This document shows positions 34,801 to 45,775 of a stretch of DNA of 64,000 nt, one piece after another. The stretch is taken from positions 28,811,355-28,875,354 of the forward strand of contig CM066921.1 of the NCBI GenBank assembly GCA_033964015.1, given 5' to 3'. Numbering within the stretch: the first letter of the stretch is position 1; each line of letters opens with the position of its first letter. The notes below the pieces were generated by a model. The model made no database searches. It was not told the origin of the DNA and was given only the letters and a program-made list of their open reading frames with translations. The stretch is from Scolanthus callimorphus. Its lineage: Eukaryota; Cnidaria; Anthozoa; Actiniaria; Edwardsiidae. The translations under genes and the position numbers were made by a program.

Positions 34801-37800
34801 GGCAATTTTATTTGTTGACGCCTACTTTATGCGAACTATCATCCATCAACCCTGTGCAAATTACCTATTCATAAGCCAACGTTTTAGGAGCCCGATCTTG
34901 TCAGGGGAGGTCGCGGGTTGCGGAACGAAGTACCCCTCCCCACCCCCTACTGAATTTACAACTGTTATTTTCTCGAATTGTAGCCTACGTCGTATCCGTC
35001 TAGGCTACTCGAATGGTTATATAGGGGTACCACATTTTATTGCATAAATGCACTTGCCTCGTATTATAAAGAACGATAGTGAGCCTACTTTTTCATTTTA
35101 GTCAAATCACCCTAGCGGGATATTGTCAATGCTGCATTCTGATTGGTTGAGCTACTTCTAGGCTATAAGTTATAGCCTACTAGTAGATTTGAAAGCCAGA
35201 AAATGGCAAATGACCAGACAAAAAAACGTTTTTGGCTATACAAATTGACCTGCTAGTGTGATTTGACTAAAACAATTATTCCTCTCCCCCCCTCATGGCC
35301 TCTGAGTCAATAGCCCATTCGGCCTTCGGCTTCATGGGATATTGACTCAGAGCCCATTCGGGCTCGAGGAATATAGTCACTATTTTGCGAGATATTTGCA
35401 GTCAAAATTTGGAATTTTCTTAAAAAATAGGATGGTGATTTCGGTTCATATCCCCTCCCCTCCCCCCCCCCCCCCCCCCCCATAAATCGGGTCCCCTAGA
35501 GTATCATTGTTTTGACCTTCCCCCTTACAAATGAGCTCGAAGTGGGCGTCACGCAACACTCCCCGTATAACGTAATTGAAGAGTCTTTTATAGAAACCTA
35601 CCTCCTCGGCAATAGCTCTGATATGATAAGGCTCAAACCCACAACAGCCTCCAATGTACCGAATACCCATGTCGTACGCCTGACGAGCGAACTTATGAAC
35701 ATCAAACCGAGTCAGCGTGCGCGGCTCAAGAGCTGGGGAGAAAATAGGTGTGCGTCAGTGTTTGGTGAAGTGATCTGCGAGCCGGGGAAAGGGTTTTATC
35801 GGATGAAGGAAGGTTGACTTAGACAAGCTTTTCAAAGAAGTTGCCACTCAGCGACCCTCGTATGCGATTGGAAAGGAAATTGTGCTTGAATGTGTTTCAC
35901 GACTTTCAAATAAACCGAGGTCCCGTCTCTCCTTTGCTACCCTACCCAGGCCAAGGCCGGGGACGTTAAAGAACGAGGACGTCCTGGGAATTTCTTTAGG
36001 GACCCATGACTCATGGGAAAAGCTTGATGTCCAATGGCACAAGAATAGGAAGTGTTCGAACTTAAAGGCCCACCACGCAAAGGCTCCCGGTTGGTGATGG
36101 GCCTTTAACATGTATAGCCATGGGAATCGAAAGTCGAACACTTCCCAATCGTGTGGCATTTCCATGCATGGATGGGTTTCTGCAGAAATCAAATACCCTC
36201 CTCAATGTCTGTGTTAATGGCCGCCTGGCAGCCAGTTGCGCCAATGAGGCCCAGCGCAATTTAGATTCCGAACTTTAAGTCTGGGTATCGGGCCTCCAAA
36301 ATTTTCATTTATATTTATCCTTGGTATTTCACTTCCTGTGAAATATCTCGATATCTCGTGCTGTCAAGGAAATTTGGAAAACATAAGCTCCAGACACAAA
36401 ACGTAAGGCCATAAATTACATTGTGCACGAGGCGAAAATTATGGTTTAAAGTGAAAATTTATCGTTCGCTGTTGTTATGTAGATTTTTTCAATTGTATTT
36501 ATTTCACAGTCCAGTGAATCTTTAGCGCATGTCAACTGCGTTTTGCCGCGGTGTCCATTCTCGAACACAGAGCTCCCCGGCTCGTAAGCTCGCGGGGGAG
36601 GCTCTGGTGACAGTCACTGACGCATGCGTTAGATTTAATGCAGAGCCGCTGAGAGAAAAGCCTTTCAGCGCATGCTCCAATGCTCAAAATCAGCCAATCA
36701 GCAACGGCCCTCAAATGGATGTCCCCAGAGCCTCCCCTGCGAGCAGACGAGCCGGGAGCTCTGGGTACGAGAATGCGCGGTGTCTTGGTGCAAATCTTAT
36801 AAACGCTCGGCCAAAGGGCCTGTATCGAGATTAAAAAAACACAGGACTCGAAAAAAAATAACACGAGCATAATACGTAGAGCTATGAATTACCATAAGGA
36901 AATTCCGGTAGAGTAGTGAACCCAGCTGCCGGTACATCAGGAGTGTGGTAGCCGAGGGGTTGAACCATCAGGTGTCGAGACAGTCCCGCCTTATTCAACC
37001 CTTCCTTGATGCACTGCATTGCTTCAAGGCTCTTAGACGGATCCCACGAACAGTTGACGCCGATAATATCCGCCCCTTGATAAAATAATCAAGCAATTGA
37101 AGAGCCTGTGTCAGCCGCCATTTTGACAGCATAGCAACATACGAAGCATCCATTTCCATCGGCGGATTTGAGAATATAGAGCAATGCTCTCGATTGAATT
37201 TGGTCAGAAACATATAACTTAATTGAAACATGTAACGGCGAACCAAGCTGTGGATTATTCGAGATGAAATTATGACCATATTTGGTTAATAATGAACTCT
37301 CGGCTGCTATCCCAAGTAGGTTTTCTCTTCATAATATTTCATTTTTCGCTCATATAAAGTAGCGCAACAGTGGTAAGTGATAATATGCTAACATTTAACA
37401 TGTTGAAATCTTGCAACAACATTATTTTCAAAATCTGTTCAATTGTTTATTCTGCGAATATTCCGCAGCTTGGCACTAAAGTAATGTATGTTTGTTACAC
37501 GTTTCAACTCACTTATATGCTTCTGATTTGGTAAATCAAATCTTAAACTTAATTTTTAGATTTGTATTAAGATATTTCTACACGTAACGAACGAAACTCC
37601 TCCTTTGTTCACTCCTCTGTTGCCGAGGAGGTCCAAAAAGTTGGTGTCCCGTTCTGAGACGGACTAGCACGCGTGGAAACCATATACTGACCATGTTATA
37701 TCAAGAAAGATGTGTCGTATTTTTTTTGTCAATGATTTCTACCCGTGCGTGACGTGGGTAACCTGTGTTGCTAGTGCCAGGCTCCTTAGGGCTAAAACAA

Positions 37801-40800
37801 AGATGGTGGCCTACACGAACGACGTTTCGCTCCAAAATCTGCAGGTTTTGACGAACTTTTAGGCAATTTGCAGTACAAAAGCTAGGAAAACTTCTTGAAT
37901 TCCAAATAGAATTCCAAGTAGAAACTTCCATATAAGGAAATTTTAGAAAACGACACATTTCAACGGGAACTATCTTGATAGAAAATACCCATATCAAGAA
38001 AATTTCGCCAAAAACTGTCGTTTTGCCGACGTTGCAGAACTTCCTTATAAGGGAATTTCCCCTTACCTTATTTGGAAGGTCTGTAAGTACTTTTTCTCAT
38101 ATCATAGCGAAAAAAACGAATTTCCCAAAAAAACTTACAGATACTCGAGAAACATCCTTCTCTTGATCGCCATTTTGTTTTTGTTCCCCGCCGAGGGGCC
38201 TGAGACACGTTTTGAACACCACAGGCAGCCCGCGCGGATTTGCCATAAAAAAACGACAGCACTTTCTTGATGTAGCGATGGACAATTTCGCTTAAAAAAA
38301 GTGACAAAACACGAATGGTAAAGTACCTGCTTTGGCCACCCTGGCAGCCACCTCCTCTATCGGTACACCATCCAGGTCTTCTTTATGAATCTTAAAGCAC
38401 ATCGCCACAGGTAGCCCAGAGGCTTTGCTGACTTCCGTCGCCCAGACTGCTTGCTCAACATGTCCAAAGGTCTGGAACAAACATGTGGTTGTATTTGCGT
38501 TTACTTTGCATTCTCATTGGTCGCTCATTTCTATCGACCAATCACATTTTTAACTAAATAAGTGATCACGTGCTCCCCGCGTGATACTAATTGCACTTGT
38601 CTTTGCTTATAAAGAAATCAGTCACGTGTTCAACGAGTGTTAGTAATTTTACTTGACCTGTGATTGGCCGACGGGGATAGAAACCATTCAGCAGTAACTT
38701 GTTCATGATTGGCTATAGGTGTGTTTGGTCTCCTTTTCATCATTTGAAATTCGTCAACGGCGTTATTTTGTTGGAAAAAAGATAGACACGATTCTTGTGG
38801 CGCTTCATATTGCACTCGCCTTCACTGGTAGCTCAGAACAAATTGGTAATTTAACTAATGTAATATCAGTTTTTCAGTTCGTTCATCAATGGAGACAAAC
38901 GCATAAAAAAGGTAGAAGGTCACGACACTTACCTCGCCGATGATAAAATCCACGCCACATTTCACGAGCACATCCACTTGGCGTTGAAAGATTTCCTTAC
39001 ATACTTTCTCCCCCTTCCCGCTAAAGTAGGATGGAATAAGACACAGCCCTCCCGCTACTAGTGCGCCGTTTGGATCGGCAACTTCGTGCGCAAGACGACA
39101 TGCCGCCTCGTTAACATCCTTCACCTGTTAAAATACAGATGATGTGTTTTCAAGAATAGATTAGGGATTACAGTAAAAACCCGCATAAAAGAACAAGTGG
39201 ATTAAGAACACTCAGGCTGAAATTTGGCCAAAAAGGTACCTTATACATAAGAACACATTCAGCCTGAAAAATGAAAAATTGTTCTTGTATTATGAAAAAA
39301 AAAATGGCTGCCAGTTAGATTCGAGTACAGTAATTAACCTAGTGGTAGAGTACAGTAGATCAATAGACCATTGCACAGAGATTTCTACAGCAGGTACTGT
39401 ATGGGGATTTCCAGGGTGCATTTAGCCACGTGGCGTAATTTTCTGCCAATCATATTCTTATTTGACTGTTGGTAGCGTATGCAGTATTTGATGTTAAGAA
39501 ACAATTTTAAGAACACCTAAGAACATTCTCAGGCTGATTTTGCAGGAAACACCCAATGTATAAGAACAAAATCAGCCTGAATCCCTAAAACACCTGTTCT
39601 TTAATGCGGTTTTTTTTTACTGTTTCCCTAATTGGCAAATTCGCTTATTTTAGGGACTATCCTTAATTATATTCGTTCTATCGGAGACTATAAATAGCAC
39701 GAAGCAATGTATATGAATATACAATATGTATGAACTGTGGCTTTTTACTTAAATCACCATGCTTTTTTCATTTCTGAGCATCATTTGGGTGAAGCTGCTC
39801 ATTTTCACGGGTGAACGGATCCCAGACCTCTAAGTGCAAAAGGCCTATTAAGGTATGAGTATACCTTTGCGCGAGGGATGTCACTTTTTCGCGAAAAAAA
39901 ATCACTGTCGTGTCATTATTTACACTACAAGGGCCAATTATATATCGTTTTAAAGCTTATGGAACGGCCTTACTAAGTGGTATATTTCTATGCAACGTTC
40001 CCTGCTAGCAGAGGCCTCTTTTCTCTGCATTTCGCTGGCTGAGGTTGCAGCCAGCGAAATGCAGAGAAAAGAGGCCTCTGCTAGCAGGGAATATGCAACA
40101 CGATAATTTGATGGATCATTTTCGTCGTTTTGTGCTTCAAAGGAAAAGTACCAATTTTTGCTTTTTTTTAAAGTTCCTGCCACTTCCAGTTAATGTTAAA
40201 AGCTCCTGATTCCCGCAAAATGTTTTCCTTTGAGGGTAATCTGAAAAAAAGGTGTGCGGGATTATTGATAGTTTACATGTGCGGAAATATCACGTAAAAA
40301 AGGTTGAAAACAGATATTTTTGGCAATGCTAACACAAAAATTAGCATAAATATGTTTTAAAAGGAAAATCAAAAATCCCGCACACCCTTTTTTGATCGCC
40401 TTCTAAAGAATAGATTTTGCTTATATTTGGAGCAGTGCAATTTAATTGGAAGAGGATGGAACTTTTTAAAGAAAGTCGGTCCTTTTTTCTTTAGAGCTAA
40501 AAAATATATGTTCATGTACAATATAATGAAAACAAAAGTATTCATCAGATAGACCAATCTTTTAGCTTTAAAATGATACATGAACAACGTTTGTGGTGTA
40601 CAATTGTGACGTGATACGAGTTTTTTCCCCGCGACACCCCTCAAAGGAGTATACTCATACCTTAAGTGATAGGCGAGAACCATGGTATGACTAGTTTTAC
40701 GGGAAAGCTAGGTGGTCTGCGTCGGCAGGGACCTAAACATGGGCAACAACAACCAAAGGTTGAGATTTATGTTAAACGCCGTGGAGAAATGGTGTTTTGC

Positions 40801-42844
40801 TGACGTATCGAGCGTTAGCCCTTCGTCGGAGCAAAAGAGGAACCGTGTTCTTCCCCTACCCCATATTTGATGGCTGTGTTTCCTCGATTTTCCAGCTTGT
40901 CTTCTGATGCGTAGAAATTATAAGCCTGCATCACATCGGCGCCAGCACGGAAGAACTCTTTATGTAGTTGGAGGACTTCAAAACAAAGCGAGTTATTGTT
41001 ACCGAGTCCCCTATTTGTAGTGGAAGACGTTTTACAGAAACAGAGGATCGCATTCTTCTTTTGTTGCGCGCGAAGCGCGCCCTGATTTTAATAAACGCAT
41101 TTCACCAAGCCTCAGAGAAATGGTTGAAAAACATTCCATTTTTTGTGTTTAGTAAACAAAGCCTGTAAATTCTTTATGCGCGCAAAGCACGCCGCAAATG
41201 ACGAAATTATTATTATTCATGTACATGTACGTAAAGCGCGGACCAAATGATGACATTCCTATGCTTGTAACGTCGAACTCACGCTGACCTAAGGTGTCAA
41301 GTCTTTCGAACATAGTGACTGCCCACCAGGCCTATAAGTGGGGGGCTTTTGGGGGAGTTATTGGCTTCATTGTGCGCGCCCTTATCAGCTTTCTCAGGTG
41401 GCAAGCTAACCCTTGCGCGCGTTCTCAAAGACTGTATTAGATGTCTTCCTTGTGCGCACGAAAGGCGCCGATATATTTAAATTTTGGGGTTCCCCCCTTC
41501 CAGGGACATCGGGTTTTGAGAGAAACACTTGTTAACGATATACGAGGGATTGCTTTACTATGCACAAAAAGAAGCTAACTACTAAAGCCTATAACAGTGA
41601 AATTTTCTAGCTCATGCGTACATGATCAAAACTTGTTTGAGCCTCCTATTTCGGGCTATCTACAAATTGCAGCATTATCATCAAAAAGTTGGTATTGTTT
41701 CTTATTTCCTTGAGGGTACATACCCGCGTCCGGATGTTCCACCACACACTCGGGAGTGAACACTCCGGCCTTGACATACCCCCTCTTCTCCAGAGCAAAC
41801 ACAAACCCCCATCACCCACCACAACTTCTCCCGCCTCTAGACGCTCAAGGATTCCACGCTGTTGAACATTGAAGAAAAATTAAAACAGTAGTGAACATAA
41901 AAGTGAATAGAAGTGAAAAGTGACCTGTTCGAACTAAGCACTTGTTTGATTCTTTTTTGAGGCTTTATTGTTTTTTTTTTATTGCTGCAATAATAATAAT
42001 AATAATGTATGGTTCCAGAACAAAAACCAACACCCCACCCCCCCTTCCCCCACGGAAGAATGTTGGAGAGTGACCTCCCTACCCCATCAGTTTTTGACAA
42101 ATAATTATTGATTTTATACACTTTTTTCCGTGGTTTATAATGTGAGAAACGCATGAGAAACGCCAACTCTTTTTGCCTAATGACCTCTATAACTTTACTG
42201 ATGCATAGCTTGCTTTTGCTATCTCTCTTAGGGTTAAAATTTATAAGAGCCATGCCCTTGTTGCCATCTCTAAACGTTGAATTATATTTTTCCCGTAGAG
42301 CACCCTTAACTTTTTTATGGGATTCCACCTCCGAGCTAATGACACGCCACACACTTCAAAAACTGTCGATGTTCTAATTGCTTATGCAAACACAGTTTTG
42401 CCTCAATTTAATATTTGCATCAGCTCATGATACGATGGTAAGTTCCGAATGATAGCATTCGCAGGCATCTCATTTGATAAAGTCAAACCCAAAGTGAGCT
42501 CTGAACATTTCGTGACAGTGTCGATTTCAATAACTCGATATGCAAGTCGATCATGCCGTAAATGATTTTAGAGACGAACTATAATTTCTAACGTAGCACC
42601 TCAAATTAGGGAAGCTTTATTTTATATGATTGTAGTATAGCTAAAAGGAAATACTAGTATTTTCCATAATCAACACAGGAATAGAAACTTGAGGTGTACC
42701 AATCAGATATCAGATATCTTATGTATTATGGAACTCTAAAACGTACGCATTCAAATCGGCAAATTTATATTTATTATTAAAAAGTCGTTTGACTGAGCCC
42801 GCGTACGGCGTGTAATTTATTTATCGACCTACCTTTGACGGCAT
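28889..42844 (-). CDS. BHMT: Betaine-homocysteine S-methyltransferase, 8 exons found, exon 2 frameshifted
   Basis: BHMT moves a methyl group from betaine to homocysteine, giving methionine and dimethylglycine, using a catalytic zinc. Minus-strand exons: 42844-42833 (MPSK), 41858-41724 ([18 protein letters not shown]), 40975-40860 ([20 protein letters not shown]), 39124-38933 ([14 protein letters not shown]), 38471-38327 (HVEQAVWA), 37075-36893 ([15 protein letters not shown]), 35732-35602 ([19 protein letters not shown]) and 29069-28889 ([22 protein letters not shown]). The zinc ligands are all present: Cys in GVNC and the Cys pair in GGCC. Splice phases join correctly throughout except inside the second exon, which is 135 bp where 136 is needed: a base is missing near 41803-41805, just after the DGG motif. 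An exon for the segment between IAEE and SYWENL (family 'ERGFLPPAS...HTKPW') should lie between 29070 and 35601 but I could not find it. Either a young pseudogene or a real gene with assembly faults. Confidence 0.85.
29600..30960. repeat. Diverged tandem repeat, unit about 390-415 bp, 3-4 copies (BHMT intron)
   Basis: The words 'cagtatnttggaca(c/t)aaattc', 'gaaccactc(c/t)acg(g/t)cgatacgaa' and 'gactctcgtcatggtacttggttcag' recur starting at 29609, 30024 and 30411, with a weaker fourth copy from about 30780. Differences of many percent indicate an old array. Confidence 0.8.
31400..31558. mobile_element. Partial MITE of the 'cccctaaaagata' family
   Basis: 'cccctaaaagatacgacgatcatccccggtcaaaaaatatggga' matches the right arm of the element at 55062-55397; the left arm is lost. 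Confidence 0.6.
31560..31855. repeat. Tandem repeat, unit about 62-68 bp, 4-5 copies
   Basis: Unit 'ctagacctagtggagtagatagagactcctgttgatgggctctttgttcttctactcctgtgtatatg' in degenerate copies. A single inverted fragment of the same unit lies at 9863-9920. Confidence 0.85.
32582..33810. mobile_element. Non-autonomous element carrying the CRE array, ends 'agcggagctcc'
   Basis: Begins near AGCGGAGCTCCTGCGCGG with a GC hairpin (gcgcgggccgaaggcccgcgc) and ends with GGAGCTCCGCTTTTAGCC, a short hairpin TTAGCCAGTGGCTAA and 'atctatatattat'. The element at 59928-60890 has the same two ends, so these are family termini. The 3' hairpin close to the end is somewhat like a Helitron, but the usual CTRR end is not clear. 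Confidence 0.6.
33005..33720. repeat. 128-bp tandem array, six copies, each with two CRE palindromes
   Basis: TGACGTCA starts at 33005, 33133, 33261, 33387, 33515 and 33643, so the unit is 126-128 bp. Each unit carries the pair TGACGTCATCGATGACGTCA (the first copy has CGG for CGA), 12 perfect CRE octamers in all, and most also a CACGTG box just before it. Another TGACGTCA is at about 32700. The rest of the unit ('aatatctcgtgaagggaagactctaa') is well conserved. Confidence 0.92.
34196..34245 (-). ncRNA. Hammerhead-like ribozyme motif (Penelope left arm)
   Basis: On the minus strand: CTGATGA, stem II GGATT...AATCC, then GAAAC and GTTGGC; the flanking GCC before the core and GGC after the cleavage-site position can form stem I. 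Penelope-like elements are known to carry hammerhead ribozymes in their terminal repeats. Activity is not shown. Confidence 0.55.
34588..34637 (+). ncRNA. Hammerhead-like ribozyme motif (Penelope right arm)
   Basis: The inverted copy of the motif at 34196-34245, now on the plus strand: GCCCTGATGAAGGATT, AATCCGAAAC, GTTGGC. Same conserved core and pairing. Confidence 0.55.
34885..35400. repeat. Dispersed repeat family 'tatagggg taccacattttattgca', copy 1
   Basis: 'ggggaggtcgcgggt', 'tattttctcg', 'ataggggtaccacattttattgca', 'catgctgcattctgattgg' and the terminal inverted words 'tgagtcaatagcccattcgg' / 'gagcccattcgggctcgagg' are shared with 55730-56285. Probably a MITE-like element of about 500 bp. 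Confidence 0.65.
35985..36195. mobile_element. Hairpin MITE 'gggaa..tgcagaaacccatccatggg', copy 1
   Basis: 'cccatgactcatgggaaaagctt' at the left and 'ccatgcatggatgggtttctgcagaaat' at the right; inner 'aagtgttcgaact' is inverted at 36135. The same plan and words occur at 62047-62212. Confidence 0.65.
36549..36775. mobile_element. MITE family 'cccagagctcc', copy 4 (best preserved)
   Basis: Terminal inverted repeats: 'ttctcgaacacagagctccccggctcgt' at the left and 'gacgagccgggagctctgggtacgagaa' at the right, about 30 bp each, 227 bp in all. It lies 118 bp from a BHMT exon. Confidence 0.8.
37076..38326. other. BHMT intron between exons 5 and 6
   Basis: Holds a copy of the dispersed 'cagccgatggaaatgg' repeat (about 37085-37205, inverted relative to 12250) and AT-rich sequence. 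37970-38080 has the words 'cttataagg' and 'tatcaagaaa' in inverted pairs. No further exon seen. Confidence 0.5.
39166..39632. mobile_element. MITE with 'ttacagtaaaaacccgcat' ends
   Basis: ACAGTAAAAACCCGCATAAA at 39171 pairs with the right end 'tttaatgcggtttttttttactgt' ending near 39625. Internal 'aagaacac..tcaggctga' words occur four times in alternating orientation. Confidence 0.78.
39852..40661. mobile_element. PiggyBac-like MITE, 810 bp, TTAA target duplication
   Basis: GGTATGAGTATAC at 39852 and its complement ending at 40661 are flanked by TTAA at 39848-39851 and 40662-40665, the piggyBac signature. No transposase frame. A smaller hAT-like hairpin is nested at 39997-40091. It lies in a BHMT intron. 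Confidence 0.82.
39997..40091. mobile_element. Perfect hairpin MITE 'ttccctgctagcagagg' with 8-bp duplication
   Basis: A 95-bp almost perfect palindrome with flanking direct repeats TATGCAAC at 39989-39996 and 40092-40099. The 8-bp size suggests hAT-type insertion. Same end motif as 46547-46606 and 58388-58818. Confidence 0.88.
40790..40835 (-). ncRNA. Degenerate hammerhead-like motif
   Basis: Minus strand: TTTTGCT, then CCGACGA (core, altered from CTGANGA), stem II GGGC...GCTC, GATAC (altered GAAAC), GTC, AGCAAAA. The TTTTGCT/AGCAAAA stem I is a perfect 7-bp pair, although core bases have changed. Likely the decayed end of another Penelope-like element, 25 bp from a BHMT exon end. Confidence 0.4.
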
Positions 42845-43709
42845 TGTCTCAGGCTCACAGAAACTGACAGAAAGAAGATCACCAAGAAAATCAACCACGA
42901 AATCACTAACAGTGCAGGGTCGAGTTCAAAGACCACACGAAGAACACGGTTGTGAAATGTACCGTCACGTGACGAGGGAACTGTCACGCGAGGGAACTGT
43001 CACGCAACTCTTGGAAATGGGAAGCATCAGGTCGGCGGAGCACCCTTATCAAAATGAAGTGGACACGTAATTTCAATATATTATAATCTCAAGATTCCAT
43101 ATACAAAGAATTTCTGTAACCAAAAACTTAATTCCAAATTTTAAAGAAATTTGAAGAATATGACTTTTAGATTATGATTGAACACATTTTGCATAATTCC
43201 TGATCAAAGTACTTTTCTCCCATAAAATGCATCAAAACGTTTTTAAAAAGCCTAATATCTTTAAGACGGATCCATTAGAAAAAAGTCATTTTTTATTTTG
43301 TTTTTCATCAACTAAGGAGACTGTATGCAAAAACTCAAGCTTATCGGAGTAAACACTACCTTATTATTTTAAATTTAGTGATTTTAGCAGGTCATTTCCA
43401 CTCTATCGCCCCTAAGTGTACTTTGAATTTTCTTCAAGTGTAAACACCAAGAGCAAGTCAATGCAAGAAACGTTTTTCGAATTAGGTTTATTTCCAAAGA
43501 CAAAGAAGACCGCATTTAGGTTGACAAATATTACCTTGATAAGAGAATACAAGAGTTTGAAAAGGAAATGAGATTCCATAAATAGCAATTACTCTACTGC
43601 AATGGTAGTGGTAGCAGATCAACACTGTTGATCGATATCCAATCGATATCAACGAGGGATCGCCTCGTTATGGTGCAAGTAGCGAACATGAATCGGGACC
43701 CCTTTGGAA
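42845..43709. other. BHMT upstream region
   Basis: Probable 5' UTR and promoter of BHMT at about 42845-43000, with 'tgtcacgcgagggaactgtcacgc' as a short direct repeat at 42980-43005. No gene is seen beyond it. Confidence 0.45.
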
Positions 43710-43870
43710 TTTTACAAATAAATATTTAAAAAGCGCTAAAATTAATAATGCTATTTCCGACGTTTCGAGGCTACTGCCTCTTCATCATTTTCCCTGATGA
43801 AGAGGCAGTAGCCTCGAAACGTCGGAAATAGCATTATTAATTTTAGCGCTTTTTAAATATTTATTTGTAA
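43710..43870. mobile_element. Penelope-type inverted terminal repeats with paired hammerhead cores
   Basis: A nearly perfect palindrome with arms of about 78 bp (43711-43787 and 43793-43870). The right arm reads CCCTGATGAAGAGGC, AGTA, GCCTCGAAACGTCGG: the hammerhead core CTGATGA, a 5-bp stem II (GAGGC/GCCTC), GAAAC and a GTC cleavage-type triplet, with TTTCC/GGAAA as stem I. The left arm has the same on the minus strand except at the palindrome centre. No coding remnant lies between the arms. Confidence 0.65.
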
Positions 43871-45244
43871 ACTTGTACTCATCAAGCGCTACGCAGAACC
43901 TTCGTACTCAATATAGTACAATTCAATTAACTTCCTTTGGAATTTGTGTCGTCACATTTTCAAGATGGTGGTTAAAACTCTGGTTCTTCGTCCTAAAAAC
44001 CGTACTCTCCAACGCCTGAGAGCAGACTTTCGTTTCTAGGTAAGTTCCTTGTTTCTTTCACTTGCAGTTTTTAAACTCCCGTTATTATTTCTATACCGAA
44101 ATGACCTTTTGTCCCAGAGTTTTTGCTGTGTTTCGAACGATTGTAGATTCCACGGCAACCAAGCACATTTGGCTTTCTTTCCATAGGACTGACCCTTTTC
44201 ATAATGAATGCCAAGCAAGACAAGCATATTATGCAGGAAGGTTGTGGTTACAAGGGATGTTAGCTGTCCTAGATACAGATTCCTGATACAGTCATTGTAG
44301 CAGAATTAATACTGGATTGTCTCAATTTATAATAACATGACCAACCTCTGAACATGCTCAGGCTTAAAAATAATTTAGAGATCTGTGGAAACTCTGGAAA
44401 CTCCATACAATGGTTGTGACAATTGTACTAACAGTCTACTGAATTGCACTCCACATGACTGTATGAGATAAAAACACGGAAGATTTCATAATACAATGGA
44501 AATAACAACCATGACAATGTTACTACTATGAATTCGACTGTGAATAAATCCAGCAGGATAAGGCAGCGATGATTAAAATAGTGGAAACTAATGCAAAATG
44601 CCAGGGGCAAATTGCTTGGTTGTTTGGCAGTTTCAAGAAAGTTTACACAAGACTTCAGGTATGTTTTCTGTTAAAGTTTACCTACAATAGTTCTGTTCAC
44701 CTTTTTAAAACTGTATGTAATTTTACCTTCGATCTTGAAATAAAGTTGATGGTTGTCAAAACAGAATTAGTAATTGCACATCCTGCTTAAATTGTATTAT
44801 AATGAAATTCTTGTCGAGTTGGTTGGTTCTTTGTTTGGCCTGTGTTCGGTCTTCTCTGACAATTTTTTCATCAATAATTATTATTAATAAGGAGTAATGG
44901 TACAACTATTCTCATTCAATTTGGGATTTAAATTACACTCTTGAATTTTTCAAAAAGCTCAAATTGCACTCGCCTAGCGGCTTGTTGCAAATTATTATAG
45001 GCAGTCTCCTCCACTAACTATGATGCAATTTTGAAAAACTCACCCCTGCAATACTGCAGTACGCCTTTTGAACTTAGAGATTACATGACCCAGTCACCCT
45101 TTAAATGAAAAGCTTTGCCAAATGATGCCCAGAAATAAAAAAAAACATGATGATTAATCCCAATTGAACTGAAAGTTGTACCATTACCTATACAAATGTT
45201 GTAGTACAAGCCTTACATTTTTTCTTTAATTTGACTTACCGGTA
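43871..45244. other. Non-coding; no gene recognised
   Basis: 43963-44035 ends with 'ctccaacgcctgagagcaga', a half copy of the 21316 hairpin end. Otherwise AT-rich with no exon-like segment. Confidence 0.4.
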
Positions 45245-45490
45245 TTGTACTTTATTATATAGACACGAGTGTTTTACTGGGAAATACGCCACTTGTAGAT
45301 CTCATACGAAGCTACATCCGGGACCTGAGTGTCAATATCCTCACTACTGAGGATATCGGTCCAAACAAAAGTGCTTGGAAATCAATTTGAAATTTTTTTT
45401 TCTGCTTTGTGTATATAATAAAAAGAAAATTACATGGTGGCTTGAAGATATGAGTTTTATTTTCTTGTGTCAAAAACATTTTTACTCATT
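45245..45490. repeat. Dispersed repeat, copy 2 of 13655-13985
   Basis: Shares 'tatagacacgagtgtttt', 'gatctcatacgaagctacat', 'ggatatcggtc' and 'gtggcttgaagatatgag' in the same order, but lacks the inverted arm. Confidence 0.75.
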
Positions 45491-45726
45491 CGCTGTTAGG
45501 AAAGCTAGGAGGCTTTTTTTATCAACAGAGGTCAAACTTTATCCCCCAAAGGTCTCAATACTAGAGACGAAAATTTTAACAATTTCAGCTGTTAGATCTT
45601 TATGTATCTATGTATCTTTTTGTGTCTTCCTGTTACGTTTTATCACGTGACACTCCACTTGTATGTATCTATTTCACGTTTGAATTTTGACGGTTATTTT
45701 ATTTATAGTAGTTACCAATGTAAATA

Positions 45727-45775
45727 TTCACCATTACCTGAAGAAGGTCGGTACTGGCTGACCGAAATATCGTGT
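45727..45775 (+). ncRNA. Hammerhead-like motif, core variant
   Basis: CTGAAGA core, stem II GGTC...GACC, then GAAAT and ATC. Relative to a working hammerhead the core has UGAAG for UGAUG, so it is likely inactive. Probably a Penelope-like terminal fragment. Confidence 0.35.
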
